Source: Pseudorasbora parva (lineage: Eukaryota; Chordata; Actinopteri; Cypriniformes; Gobionidae). Taken from it: a stretch of DNA of 64,000 nt. The notes below the pieces were generated by a model. That model saw only the letters and a list, made by a program, of their open reading frames with translations. It was not told the DNA's origin and searched no databases. Where the stretch lies: the NCBI RefSeq assembly GCF_024679245.1, contig NC_090178.1:43696072-43760071 (forward strand), in the 5' to 3' direction. This document shows positions 1 through 9,095 of this stretch, piece by piece. Position 1 is the first letter of the stretch; every line of letters begins with the position of its first letter. Made by a program: the position numbers and the translations under genes.

Positions 1-779
1 GAACAGCTAACTAATAAAATAGACTAACTAATATACATTTTAAATATTATTAAATACAAGAATACAGTCAGTTCTACAATAAGAGCAAACTAGCAATAGC
101 ACAAATAAATACAAAAGAACAGTTCAGAAATTGAAATCAAACGTAAAATAACACTGCACAGTTTTCTTTTTATAACCAAAATATAGATTAATCCTTATTA
201 AAGTTATAAAAGTTATTCAGTAAAGATCAGTCAGTGATTTTCTTTTTCTCTTGTTCTTAATTAATATTAAAGACACAGATGGCAGTATTAGGCTGCTGTC
301 ACTTTAAGACCGAATGCACAGATCCAATAAACTGTTACATATCCAGCATAGAGTGCTAGTTTTGGCAGGTCACGTTAGTCTAGATCGCATCTGCTGACTG
401 TCAGCTGATCACGTTCACCTATAGGAATACGATAGTTTACAAGGATATTTTGACATAATTTTGAGTGTATTTGTCCCTTCAAGCTCAAGAAGGCACAAAA
501 GAGGACTCATTTTGGTATTCGTGCAGTATAGGAGAGTACATTCTTACTGTGCATGCATTCTGTATGTGCCCAAACACAGAAAGCAGCGCATTTGTGCCAA
601 ATCGAGTTCTCTTTCGCATCTTGCGCACCCATGAATCGATAATTAGAATTGAAATTTAGATTTTTATAACAAGTATCCAATTACTGACTTTAAGTATTTT
701 TGATTCCCAACCCTAACAGGCAGACCATGTTTTAAAATAAGTGCTTATGAGATGCTTTATAACGTGCATCATTGTGTAC
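1..779. other. AT-rich intron of the rod gene, no coding feature
   Basis: No exon is visible here; it should be the intron following the last rod exon seen. It is AT-rich. The stretch near 270-420 (around 'ggctgctgtcactttaag') has the look of a dispersed fish repeat, but no termini could be defined. The short open frame at 465-659 has no family resemblance. Confidence 0.4.
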
Positions 780-1026
780 CAGGAGATGAGGTACCTGTGC
801 CAATGGAACTGTCCCCAACAGCCCCTGTGTTGGTCAGGAGCTCCTGAGCCTGTGTCTTCACACTGCTGAGGTCCAGATCCAATTTGGAGAGCTCAGACAG
901 TGTGTGCTTGTTGTCCCGCAGCTGCTCCTGAATTCGTGGGGTGAGGCCTTGAAGAGCCACTGAGGCCTGCAGGTGACTACACAGATGCTCCAGTCTCTCT
1001 CCAATCAGAGTCATCCTCTCATTCAG
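780..1026 (-). CDS. Spectrin-rod exon 12 of MACF1/dystonin-like gene (last one in window)
   Basis: The exon reads [15 protein letters not shown] onward and is preceded by a good acceptor (ccttgtcag). It matches the MACF1/dystonin rod segment that follows the 'ESIAEHKP' repeat. Two donors are possible: gtacac after 780 or gtacct after 795. Both leave one base of the next codon, so the reading frame does not choose between them. The gene continues beyond the left edge of the window, where the remaining rod and, by family precedent, EF-hand and GAS2 domains would lie. The family call is firm; the exact paralogue is not. Confidence 0.75.
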
Positions 1027-1157
1027 CTGACAAGGGCATACAGAGTGTAAGGAGTGAGCTAACATTTATATGGCTAACATGGCAATAATGTCTTTCTATA
1101 CCTCTTTAGCAACATAAAACACATGGCTTCTGGAAAACTGGTTTTATATTTGCTTAA

Positions 1158-1312
1158 GATGGCATTCCTGTAGCTCAAAAAGTAGGGCACGGCAATAGCA
1201 ATGTCATGGGTTTGATTTGATTTTAAAAATTTGATTGAAAGCAAGCAATGAGATGTATACCCTGAATGCAATCCAAGCCACTCTGGATAAAGGTGCCAAA
1301 ATGCATGTAGTA
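1158..1312 (+). mobile_element. tRNA-derived SINE, degenerate
   Basis: The sequence has the layout of a cyprinid tRNA-type SINE. There is an A-box-like 'tgtagctcaaaaagtagg', a B-box-like 'catgggtttgatttgat', and a tail 'ctctggataaaggtgcc' resembling the 3' end of the L2-type LINE just downstream. It sits in the intron between exons 11 and 12. Base changes in both boxes suggest an old, inactive copy. Confidence 0.55.
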
Positions 1313-1339
1313 CAACAACCAATCCGGCATCAAAAGTGG

Positions 1340-2736
1340 CCATTCGACTGAGACTGCCTTGCTCTATGTAACTGAAGCACTGAGACTGGCAAAAGCAGCT
1401 TCCAAATCCTCAGTGCTCATCCTGCTGGATCTGTCTACTGCTTTTGACACAGTTAACCACCAAATCCTCCTGTCAACACTTAAGAAGATGGGTATCTCAG
1501 GAACTGCTCTCCAGTGGTTCAGGTCTTACCTCTCTGGTAGGTCCTACAGAGTGTCATGGAGAGGTGAAGTGTCTAAGTCACATCATCTAGCTACTGGGGT
1601 TCCACAGGGCTCAGTCCTTGGACCACTTCTCTTCTCCGTCTACATGTCATCATTAGGCTCTGTCATTCAGAAACACGGCTTCTCCTATCACTGCTATGCT
1701 GATGACACTCAACTCTACTTCTCATTTCAACCAGATGATCCTACAGTCAGTGTTCGTATCGCTGCCTGTCTGACAGACATTTCTGACTGGATGAAGGAGC
1801 ATCACCTTCAACTTAATCTTGCAAAGACATAATTACTTGTTTTCTCAACCAACCCAGCACTTCATCAAAATTTCTCCATTCAGCTTGGTTCATCAACCAT
1901 AACTCCATCCAGGACAGCCAGGAACCTTGGAGTTGTGATCGATGACCATTTAAACTTCACTGACCACATTACTGCAAACGCCCGGTCCTGCAGATTTGCT
2001 TTATACAACATTAGAAAGATAAGACCCTTCCTATCAGAACAGGCTGCACAATTCCTGGTTCAAGCTCTTGTTCTCTCCAGACTGGACTATTGCAATGCTC
2101 TTCTAGCTGGCCTTCCAGCATGTACTATCAAACCCTTGGAGCTGATCCAGAATGCAGCGGCGAGAGTGGTCTTTAATGAGCCGAAGAGAGCGCATGTCAC
2201 GCCTCTCTTCATCAGATTGCACTGGTTGCCAATGGCTGCTCGCATCAAATTCAAGGCACTGTTTCTCGCCTACAAAGCAACCATTGGCTCTGCACCAATA
2301 TACCTAAACTCGCTTGTTCAGACTTACACACCCTTCAGAAGCTTGCGTTCTGCCTCGTGGTTCCATCCCAAAGGGGCATGAAATCACTATCAAGGACATT
2401 TTCCTGGACCGTTCCCACCTGGTGGAATGAACAGCCGATCTCAATTCGTGCTGCTGAGTCTGTAGCCATTTTTAAAAAACATCTTTAGAAATATTTTCCA
2501 ATTGCACCTGGCCAATAAAGAATAGCGCTTAACTATCCATTTAAATTTAGTTTGTTTGTCCAAATAAAAAAAATAAAAAAAGTTTTTGTGTGTAGTGTGT
2601 AGTGTGCTTAATTAACTGAGACTTCTTACAGCTCTTACAGGTTGTTGGCCTTGTTTGTTTCGTTGCTTCTATTGCTCTCCCCTTTTTTGTAAGTCGCTTT
2701 CGATAAAAGAGTCTGCTAAATGATTAAATGTAGTAC
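1340..2736 (+). mobile_element. 5'-truncated L2/CR1-type LINE
   Basis: This is a non-LTR retrotransposon fragment on the strand opposite the host gene. It keeps most of the reverse transcriptase and the 3' tail 'gtcgctttcgataaaaga gtctgctaaatg', which resembles fish L2 elements. The endonuclease and 5' end are missing. The 3' end stops about 25 bp from the donor end of rod exon 11. Confidence 0.8.
1359..2490 (+). pseudogene. L2-type LINE reverse transcriptase, broken
   Basis: The frame contains RT landmarks in order: LLDLSTAFDTVNH, GVPQGSVLGPLLF and the catalytic YADDTQLY. After a single in-frame TAA at 1830-1832 the same frame continues with the thumb-like region (LGVVIDDHLNFTDHI, LSRLDYCNALLAGLP, RLHWLPMAARIKFKAL). 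A second break near 2381 puts the final 'WTVPTWWNE'-type block in another frame. The domain order is that of the L2/CR1 clade. The copy cannot make a full ORF2 protein. Confidence 0.8.
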
Positions 2737-2760
2737 AGTCTATATGTGCAGGTATGTCAC

Positions 2761-2964
2761 CTGTGTATAGCGTGGTAGAGACTCCTCCAGAACTCCAGCA
2801 GCTTCTCGAACCCTGTCTCTGATGGACAGATACTGCTCTTCGGTGTCTCTGGCTCTCTGGCAGAACTCCTGTCCCTGAGCTGTATTCAGGTCTGATAGAC
2901 GCTGGGCCAGCATGATCAGCCGTGCTATCAGCGGCTTATGCTCTGCTATGGACTCCCTGATGCC
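2761..2964 (-). CDS. Spectrin-rod exon 11, MACF1/dystonin-like
   Basis: This 204-bp exon (68 codons, phase 0 at both ends) runs from GIRESIAEHKPLI to ESLPRYTQ, with acceptor ttccaaacag and donor gtgaca. The 'ESIAEHKP' block is a strong signature of the MACF1/dystonin rod. The exon is symmetrical, so skipping it would keep the frame. A LINE ends about 25 bp beyond its donor. Confidence 0.85.
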
Positions 2965-3189
2965 CTGTTTGGAAGTAATGGAGCATCATGACCAAATGTT
3001 GATCTGAATTATTGTGTGAATTATTAAAATACCAATGAGCTATTAAAATCTTAAGAGAATACTGTATACAATACAACAATTGTACATTTTCTGAAATATT
3101 CCAATGTGTTTGAGCTTGTAGCACAGGTGAGCACAAACGTGGGTATCTATTGTTAATGCCTTGCTCTGAAGATGCAGGTGGTTTAGTAC

Positions 3190-3339
3190 CTGTAAGAGGT
3201 CCTGTTGTTCTCGGAAAGCCTCGTAACTGATGGTGTTCAGGGTAAACTGGCCAATAAGGGCTTTGGTTTCCTGTAACCATGGTAACACCTCAACATAGCC
3301 CTCTGAGAACTGACACAAGAGCGACTGAGCATGCTCCAG
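3190..3339 (-). CDS. Spectrin-rod exon 10, MACF1/dystonin-like
   Basis: This 150-bp exon (50 codons, phase 0/0) starts LEHAQSLLCQF and ends QQDLLQ, with acceptor gtacttcag and donor gtacta. It contains the helix-A tryptophan of a spectrin repeat (EVLPWLQETKALIGQ). The corresponding block in MACF1 and dystonin has the pattern 'L-S/P-W-x-E-T-x-A-L-I'. Confidence 0.85.
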
Positions 3340-3510
3340 CTGAAGTACAACATGGGAATTAGTGGCAGTTGTGACCTGACACTGCTCCTGTAAAGTGCCT
3401 AGGGATGACTTTGGAGACGAAAAAGATAGATGTTAGTACAGAGCAGTATTTTGTTGGTCCTTCAGTAGATATTCACTTTAAAAAGTGAATAAGAATGAAC
3501 AGTATCTTAC

Positions 3511-3618
3511 CTGGAGTCTCAGTGTCTCCCCATCCTCAGCGTATGTCTGCAGGAGTTCCAAAATCTTCATCATTTTCTCAATGTTAAACTTATGCTGTAG
3601 AATCTCTACAGCAAGTAT
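3511..3618 (-). CDS. Spectrin-rod exon 9, MACF1/dystonin-like
   Basis: This 108-bp exon (36 codons, phase 0/0) runs ILAVEILQHKFNIEKMM to GETLRLQ, with acceptor tgttctgcag and donor gtaaga. It supplies the middle and end of the spectrin repeat begun in exon 8. Confidence 0.85.
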
Positions 3619-3718
3619 CTGCAGAACAACATACATCATATGAATCATTTTGAAGAATTTTACAACATTTCTGGTATGTATACACAGAGAAAGTCTTTGT
3701 ATATGTGCTAAAACTTAC

Positions 3719-3838
3719 TTTATGCTCATTGAGTTGGGACGCAATGATGTCTGGGTCTAGATTAATGGTTCTGAGCTCCTCCAGTGCCAGTGAGGTGTCT
3801 CTAAACCAAGCCAACTCTTTCTCAATGGCCTGTTCCAA
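3719..3838 (-). CDS. Spectrin-rod exon 8, MACF1/dystonin-like
   Basis: This 120-bp exon (40 codons, phase 0/0) runs LEQAIEKELAWF to ASQLNEHK, with acceptor ttaattag and donor gtaagt. It is the first helix of a spectrin repeat (helix-A W in ELAWF) followed by the usual linker to the second helix (IIASQLNEHK). Confidence 0.85.
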
Positions 3839-3954
3839 CTAATTAAGAAAACAGGTTAATTTAGCTGCTGCTCTTATCCAAAGTGACTTCTTCATGCAAC
3901 CTGAATATAGATGCCTTGCTCAGGAAGCCACATTCTGGTTGTCTACCTTTAAGC

Positions 3955-4580
3955 CAGGGACACACCAAGCCGACGGTCGGCCACCGCGCCCTTTTTTGAG
4001 CATCGGCCAACTTAGTTTTTTCGTTGTATTCCGAAGCCTTTGGCTCTAGTCGTACACCATCTCTTTTGTTTTTGTTCGTTAACATGTAGAATTGGTGTGG
4101 GGCCAACGGTGTGAGAGAGAACTGATTGGCTGTTCAGTTTAGCATATGAGTCAGTGCACGAGAATAAGAGAAAAAGTTATGAAAGAGAGCAAAGAAGTCA
4201 TGACGGCACACACAGAAGGCTGTTATAATTTTATGTCATCTTACCTGAGCAACACTGCGTGAATATTTTCATAAAAACATAATTCCACGGAGTGGAATAA
4301 AGAACGTTATCTGCGTGATTGATATCGGTAAGCAAGCGCTGCTTTGTTGATTGATTGTATACCTGCAGTCTTAGTTTCACTTTCCCTTTTTGAATGACGA
4401 ATTTATAGGCACTTATCTAATTTACACGCAGGCGCAGAATGTGCATGCTAGTTGATAGTTGCCTGTAGTCCTTTTGGCGTGTTCAGGTGCTGCTTTTCCC
4501 CTGACGCAGGCGATGCGATATGACAGCACTGTCGGCTTTCATCAGCGCTAGTTCTTTGGCGTCGGTTTGGTGTGTCCCTA
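3955..4580. mobile_element. hAT-like MITE in intron 7
   Basis: The ends are inverted repeats of about 19 bp: cagggacacaccaagccgac on the left, and tcggtttggtgtgtccct on the right, whose complement matches apart from one or two bases. CAGGG termini are typical of hAT elements. The flanks 'acctttaag' and 'acctttagc' look like a decayed 8-bp target duplication. No transposase is visible, so it is non-autonomous. Confidence 0.65.
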
Positions 4581-4714
4581 CCTTTAGCTTTAAAACACTT
4601 ACACACAATGCTGCACCTCACTGACCACAGCAGTCCAGAAAAAATATATTGTGTATGTGATTAGAATATGACATGGCCAACTAAAGGACAAAGCAATTAT
4701 TCATGTGCCTTTAC

Positions 4715-4956
4715 CTTCTGCCTCTCAGCAGAACACAAGGCTGTGTCCCCAGTCTGACTCTGGGCAGCAGGAACCAGCAGCTCTCTCTCAATACGACCCA
4801 GCCACAGGTGGAGGTCTTCCTGACTGGAGGTACATCGACTAGATGCTTCTAGAGCCTGTTCCAGTCTCTGCAGGACATCAGCACTACCCAAACTCATCAC
4901 TGAGTACCTGATCCGCAGACTGTCTACCCGCTCCTGCACCAGCTGGGTTTCCTCCT
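4715..4956 (-). CDS. Spectrin-rod exon 7, MACF1/dystonin-like
   Basis: This is a 242-bp exon with 2 bases plus 80 codons, joining in frame to exon 6. It carries LVQERVDSLRIRYSVM and the next helix-A block, EDLHLWLGRIERELL. Acceptor ttgtaaag, donor gtaaag. Both blocks follow the MACF1/dystonin rod, where 'SL-x-x-RY' ends one repeat and a W-containing helix opens the next. Confidence 0.85.
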
Positions 4957-5085
4957 CTTTACAATAGCATGTGAAAGACCAAAATATGTTTGAAACGTGT
5001 TCTGTACAAAGGTATTAGTTTACTTGTGGGTATTGTACAAAGTGTAGTTTATTCAATTTAATAAAAATAGAAATGAAGGAAACAC

Positions 5086-5170
5086 CTGAAATCGTTTCCA
5101 TGAGCTCATGAGCACATTGTTGTAGTTTTCCCAGGTCGACACTCTTAGATTTGATTTCTTCCATGACTGC
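5086..5170 (-). CDS. Spectrin-rod exon 6, MACF1/dystonin-like
   Basis: This 85-bp exon runs AVMEEIKSKSVDLGK to HELMETIS and ends after the first base of a codon. Acceptor ccttttag, donor gtgttt. The next exon starts with two bases, so the frame closes without a gap. Confidence 0.8.
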
Positions 5171-5267
5171 CTAAAAGGTGATAGAGATATGTTATTTATT
5201 TCCACATTTACATTGTGATTTTTTTTTTGTTGTTGTAAAAAAAAACATTTAGCAATGTTTTTCTAAC

Positions 5268-5427
5268 CTTTGCCTGTTCTGTGGCTTCTTGCAGATGGAG
5301 CATCCCTCTCTCGGCAGAGCGGAGCTCGGCTAAGTCCTGATCCACAGATATGAGCCATTGCTGAAGTCTCTCTGTCCTCTCCTGGAATAGCTGAGCTCTT
5401 GGCAGAATGACCTCCAGAATACTGCGT
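5268..5427 (-). CDS. Spectrin-rod exon 5, MACF1/dystonin-like
   Basis: This 160-bp exon (1 base plus 53 codons) includes the helix-A block TERLQQWLISVDQDLAEL and ends EATEQAK. Acceptor ttgacag, donor gttaga. The single leading base completes the arginine codon split with exon 4. Confidence 0.85.
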
Positions 5428-5680
5428 CTGTCAAAAGAACTTGCATTCCTTCACTGCTTTCCATATGTGGCAGTATTATTTCATGAGTTCACACTTACAT
5501 ATAATCAGATAGAGTAAAGAGTATGCATATTTGTTGTGTTGTCCGAGGGGAGGGCTCCGAACTCAGAATTTGGTGCTCTCCCCATATCCCTGAATGGGAT
5601 AGGAACAATTGAGAGTGAGGAGTTGGAGTGATAGAGGAATGCTGGAAATGCAGATGTATGTCGGCTATATGTAACATAGG

Positions 5681-6060
5681 CCAGTAAGAGCTGTGTGTGT
5701 AACCCTCACTCCCCTGGCCTCAAGAAGCATGCGAGCGACTGACACTAGAGGCTACAGTCTTTAGCCTCCTTGTTAGAGCGGCCACCTCCCACGCTGGTTC
5801 GAATCTGCAGTTACATTTGGTGCTGCAGTTACATTTGGTGCTATGACCCAGGTGGGAGTGAGGTTTAGGGGGGGTGAAATTAATGTAGGCTAATAAGAGC
5901 TGTGCGTGTAAACCTCACCCCCCTGGTCTCAAGAGGCAGGCTAGCGACTGACACAATAGGCTGCAGTTTTTTAGCATCCTTGTTAGTGCCCACCTCACAT
6001 GCCGGAGACGCCGGTTTAAATCCCGATTGGAACGGGTCGGGTAGAACCGGTTATATATAG
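5681..6060 (+). repeat. Tandem pair of a tRNA-like (SINE-type) repeat
   Basis: Two related units about 209 bp apart begin near 5681 ('ccagtaagagctgtgtgtg') and 5890 ('ctaataagagctgtgcgtg'). Each continues through 'agcgactgacac', 'gcctccttgttag' and a B-box-like sequence (ggttcgaatct, then ggtttaaatcc). This suggests a tRNA-derived SINE duplicated in tandem. It lies in the intron between rod exons 4 and 5. The family was not identified. Confidence 0.5.
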
Positions 6061-6401
6061 GCCTCCTCTCATGCTGGTAGATTCGGTAGATCAGAATGTG
6101 TTCTTCCCAAACTTTCTTAATAGCTTAATTTTGTGAGTGTTAATATACATTGAGAGTATACAGTATATAATGGTAAATCAATGCTTCTGATGTATTCAGA
6201 GTCTCAAGCAATATTGCCCATATTCTTGAGCATACATGTGTGCTCTCTCTGATGCCAGGGATATTACTGATATCAGATTTACCCACCCAAAGCATCATGT
6301 AAAGAAAATGTTCTGGTTGGTTGTTTTATATGTCGATCAGATAGACCCATTTAAGTGGGAAATTCTGGACCAAAGTAAGATGCAGTGTGGACCAGTCTGA
6401 C

Positions 6402-6568
6402 CTGCTGTTGGCGCCCTGAAGTAGAGCCTCCCACTTGAGATTGAGCTGTGAGAGCTGCACTTTGGTCTTTTCACTGTCATTTCCCTGAAGCCCTTCTGCC
6501 AGGTGTGGACCCTCCTGCATCATGGTCTCTATACTGGGTCTTCTGTCCTCTAGGAGGCGCTGTAAGAG
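6402..6568 (-). CDS. Spectrin-rod exon 4, MACF1/dystonin-like
   Basis: This 167-bp exon begins LLQRLLEDRRPSIETMM and ends KWEALLQGANS plus two bases. Acceptor tcctgcag, donor gtcaga. 'LLQRLL-x-DR' directly after '[10 protein letters not shown]' of exon 3 follows the MACF1/dystonin rod closely. Confidence 0.9.
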
Positions 6569-7116
6569 CTGCAGGACAAGAAATGTTTGAAAAAATGAAA
6601 TGTTTTCTTCAAATCCAAGGGCTTACAAGCAAGGGGTTCTAAATCCTGGTCCCAGCGTCTCTTAGCACTAGACATTATATGCAATTATGCAAATTTTGGA
6701 CATATACTATGTTTGACAGGCCTACAGACTATTGAAGAAATGTACAGAATTACCATCCAAATGTTGAATAACATTTCCATCCCAAAATCTTTGTATGCTA
6801 CTTCCGAAAATCTACAAGCTTTATAATGCACCTTGTTCTCTCTTTATGGCACATAAGTCAAACGCTTATGTATCAGAGGAGCATTGTGGACTTTCAGGCA
6901 TGCTTCACCTCACTTACTGAGCTAACAAAGATGGCTATTTCAAATTACGAGGTGAATGGCTTGGTTTTCCCACCCTTCCTATAATATACACAAATGCATT
7001 TAGATGGTTATTATAAGCATGAACTGTAGGCTTCTCCGCCCAAAAAAGGTTAAGGATGTGGAATTTCATGACAAGACTTTTAAAATAGGTTAATCGTAAC
7101 TGATTTTTTAACATAC

Positions 7117-7287
7117 CTTCTGTTCTTGCAGTTGGGCTTTCACTACCTTGAACTCTGAGGATGGTGGTTTTTGATTGGCTGTCAGCTCCTCAATCTCACA
7201 GACCCAAGTCATCAGTATTTCCAAATTTTGCTGGAATGTCAACGGATCCCTGAACTCATCTTTCAAAGCCAAAGCACATCTGCCATC
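7117..7287 (-). CDS. Spectrin-rod exon 3, MACF1/dystonin-like
   Basis: This 171-bp exon (57 codons, phase 0/0) reads [12 protein letters not shown] onward. It includes [17 protein letters not shown] and ends [11 protein letters not shown], with acceptor catgttaag and donor gtatgt. This is the best-conserved rod segment in the window. The [13 protein letters not shown] helix followed by a Q-rich second helix is the start of the MACF1/dystonin spectrin-repeat rod. Confidence 0.92.
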
Positions 7288-7379
7288 CTTAACATAAGAC
7301 CAAACAATATGCACAACATTCAACAAAAATAAAATATAAAAATAAAATGTAATTTTAAGAAAAGATTATTGAACTGCAC

Positions 7380-7436
7380 CTTCCATTGATTTACACTTGA
7401 TTCCTGGTCTGAACTGGACTGACCATCACTCTGCAA
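7380..7436 (-). CDS. Small linker exon 2 of the MACF1/dystonin-like gene
   Basis: This is a 57-bp exon (or 51 bp if the next in-frame AG is used) reading LQSDGQSSSDQESSVNQWK. It is flanked by an acceptor (attcacag or ttgcag) and donor gtgcag, with phase 0 at both ends. It is serine/glutamine-rich and joins the first exon to the first spectrin repeat. It is too short for an unaided open-frame scan and is supported by phase and splice sites only. Confidence 0.65.
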
Positions 7437-7617
7437 CTGTGAATCATAACAATTTATTTAATTGGCTAATTAAAAAATGGTGAACACCAGTGATACATTG
7501 ACTCCAGAATCAGTTAAATGAAAATGATAAATAATGGTAAAAAATTAAAGAAAAATTCAATGAAGAACCTTAGTTTGATTTTTTTTTTTTTTACATTATT
7601 ATTATAAGTTAAATAAC

Positions 7618-8181
7618 CTCTGCAAGTTCCTCAGCAGCTCCAGTAAGGACTCTAACAGTTCTGGTGACAACAGGGTCACCTCCTTTCCCCCCAGCAGGAT
7701 ACTCTGTCACCTCCACAATCTCTGTCACAATAGTCTCTGTCACCTCTGTGACTTCAGTAACCTCTCGAGTGTTCAGAGGCTTCCAGGACCAGGGACTTCC
7801 AGAATCCCTTCTCTGCAGGCTGGCTCTTCTGTCCACGGATCCATACTGACTCAGGGGGGATCTTCTGTACTCTGGAATATTAGACCTTCTGGGCAAAGAC
7901 CCATTTCGTGGTGTTTTTACTGGGGACGGAGTGCTTCGCCAAGCATTGTCCAGAGTGCTGGTAGTGGTGACAGTAGGGGCTGGGGAACTCCTCTGCTTGT
8001 CCGGTGTTGGAGTTTGTCGAAGAACATCTTCCACATCCTCTTTCCCTTTCTCTTCTTTAGGAGGCTCCGGACGCGGCCATTCTCTCCGTTGCTGGTAGCA
8101 CTCTTTCAAGACGTTCTCATCTGACTTGACTTGTTTGGACTTTTGTCCCAAACAGCTAGGTCTGCTAATGAGGTTACCCAT
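7618..8181 (-). CDS. Alternative first coding exon of a MACF1/dystonin-like spectraplakin gene
   Basis: This exon has 188 codons, from an ATG in strong context (A at -3, G at +4) to donor gttatt after GAG. Joined to exons 2-12 it gives about 758 residues without a stop. The product begins MGNLISRPSC: Gly2 and Ser6 fit the N-myristoylation pattern and Cys10 could be palmitoylated, so membrane anchoring is inferred in place of the actin-binding head of full spectraplakins. The middle is basic and proline/serine-rich (TPSPVKTPRNGSLPRRS). The end has an acidic threonine/valine repeat (TREVTEVTEVTETIVTEIVEV) seen, as I recall it, in spectraplakins just before the rod. The downstream rod acts as a spacer in cytoskeletal cross-linkers of actin and microtubules. 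Paralogue identity (macf1, dst or a third spectraplakin) is unresolved. Confidence 0.8.
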
Positions 8182-8465
8182 GATTCTTCAACCCACAGGT
8201 TAATCGGGTCCCTTTGTCATACATACAGCCGTCGCCTAAACTACCTACAACACAAGGAAGGTCAAAGTGAGAAGATACTCTTCTTAAACAGTCAAAACAC
8301 TTCTTCCTCTTCAAGGAAATGGTATTAGTTTCCAGTTTCCTACTGCAGGTTTATCCAGCTCAGACAAAGACCACTAAGTGTAAATCTCAATTAGATTCCT
8401 TGCCGTCCTACAAAGGCATGTTACCACTTTCACGCCAACAAACAACACCATCATTATTTATACGG
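8182..8465 (-). promoter_or_regulatory. Possible promoter and 5' UTR of the MGN-type isoform
   Basis: On the minus strand a TATA-like tataaata lies at about 8462-8455, some 280 bp upstream of the ATG at 8181. Transcription would then start near 8430 with a 5' UTR of about 250 bp. A pyrimidine-rich ccttccttgtgttgtag near 8245 could instead be a splice acceptor for an upstream 5' UTR exon. The sequence alone does not decide. Confidence 0.3.
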
Positions 8466-9095
8466 CAAAAAGGGTAACACTTGACGGAGGCTCTGTCCTG
8501 ACCAATAGGTGCCAGATTACTGCTGGAGAACTACAACATGAACACAGAATTGCTCGTACTAGCCATACAAATGCAAGTGACAAGCCTGTTTATGAGCGCA
8601 GTCTCCTCCAGGATACCCACGGTTTCTCCTGGCAGCCACAGCCACTGTCCTCTGCCAAGACTGTCCCCGGGATGGCCCTGGGAAACTATTTAGCTCCTGA
8701 TCAAATATGACAGGCATGGAAATGCTGCTTCATTTCATTGCCACAAAAGAATGAACAGAGTTTTTTTAATGCACGTGTTCACGGTTTACTGGGAGACACA
8801 GACCACATGCCTGAGTATCAGGACAGGGATGAACACGTAGACACAGAAGCAGTCTACTCTGTACAGACATTTCTGCTGAGACGCCGTCAAACACTGTCGA
8901 CACTATTTGACTGAGTATTAAAATCTCTGACTTCGCAGACTTTGGTGTCTCTGCACAGTTTAGATCTCTTTTGAAACTATATATATTATGTCTCTTTCGC
9001 AGGAAAAAAGGAGCAAACATTAAAACTAAATGGTTCAAAACTTGTTTTATGTTTTATACACAACAAGTTAATAAACTTTTTTGAAGATATACTAT
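8466..9095. other. Upstream flank of the first exon, no gene seen
   Basis: No exon, RNA gene or clear repeat is visible. The 90-codon open frame at 8766-9038 (minus) has no recognisable domain. The stretch may hold further regulatory sequence for the isoform starting at 8181. Confidence 0.3.

Noticed and set aside
5795..5815. tRNA gene suggested by 'ggttcgaatct'
   Set aside because: No acceptor stem or complete cloverleaf can be drawn; the block is repeated in a SINE-like unit.
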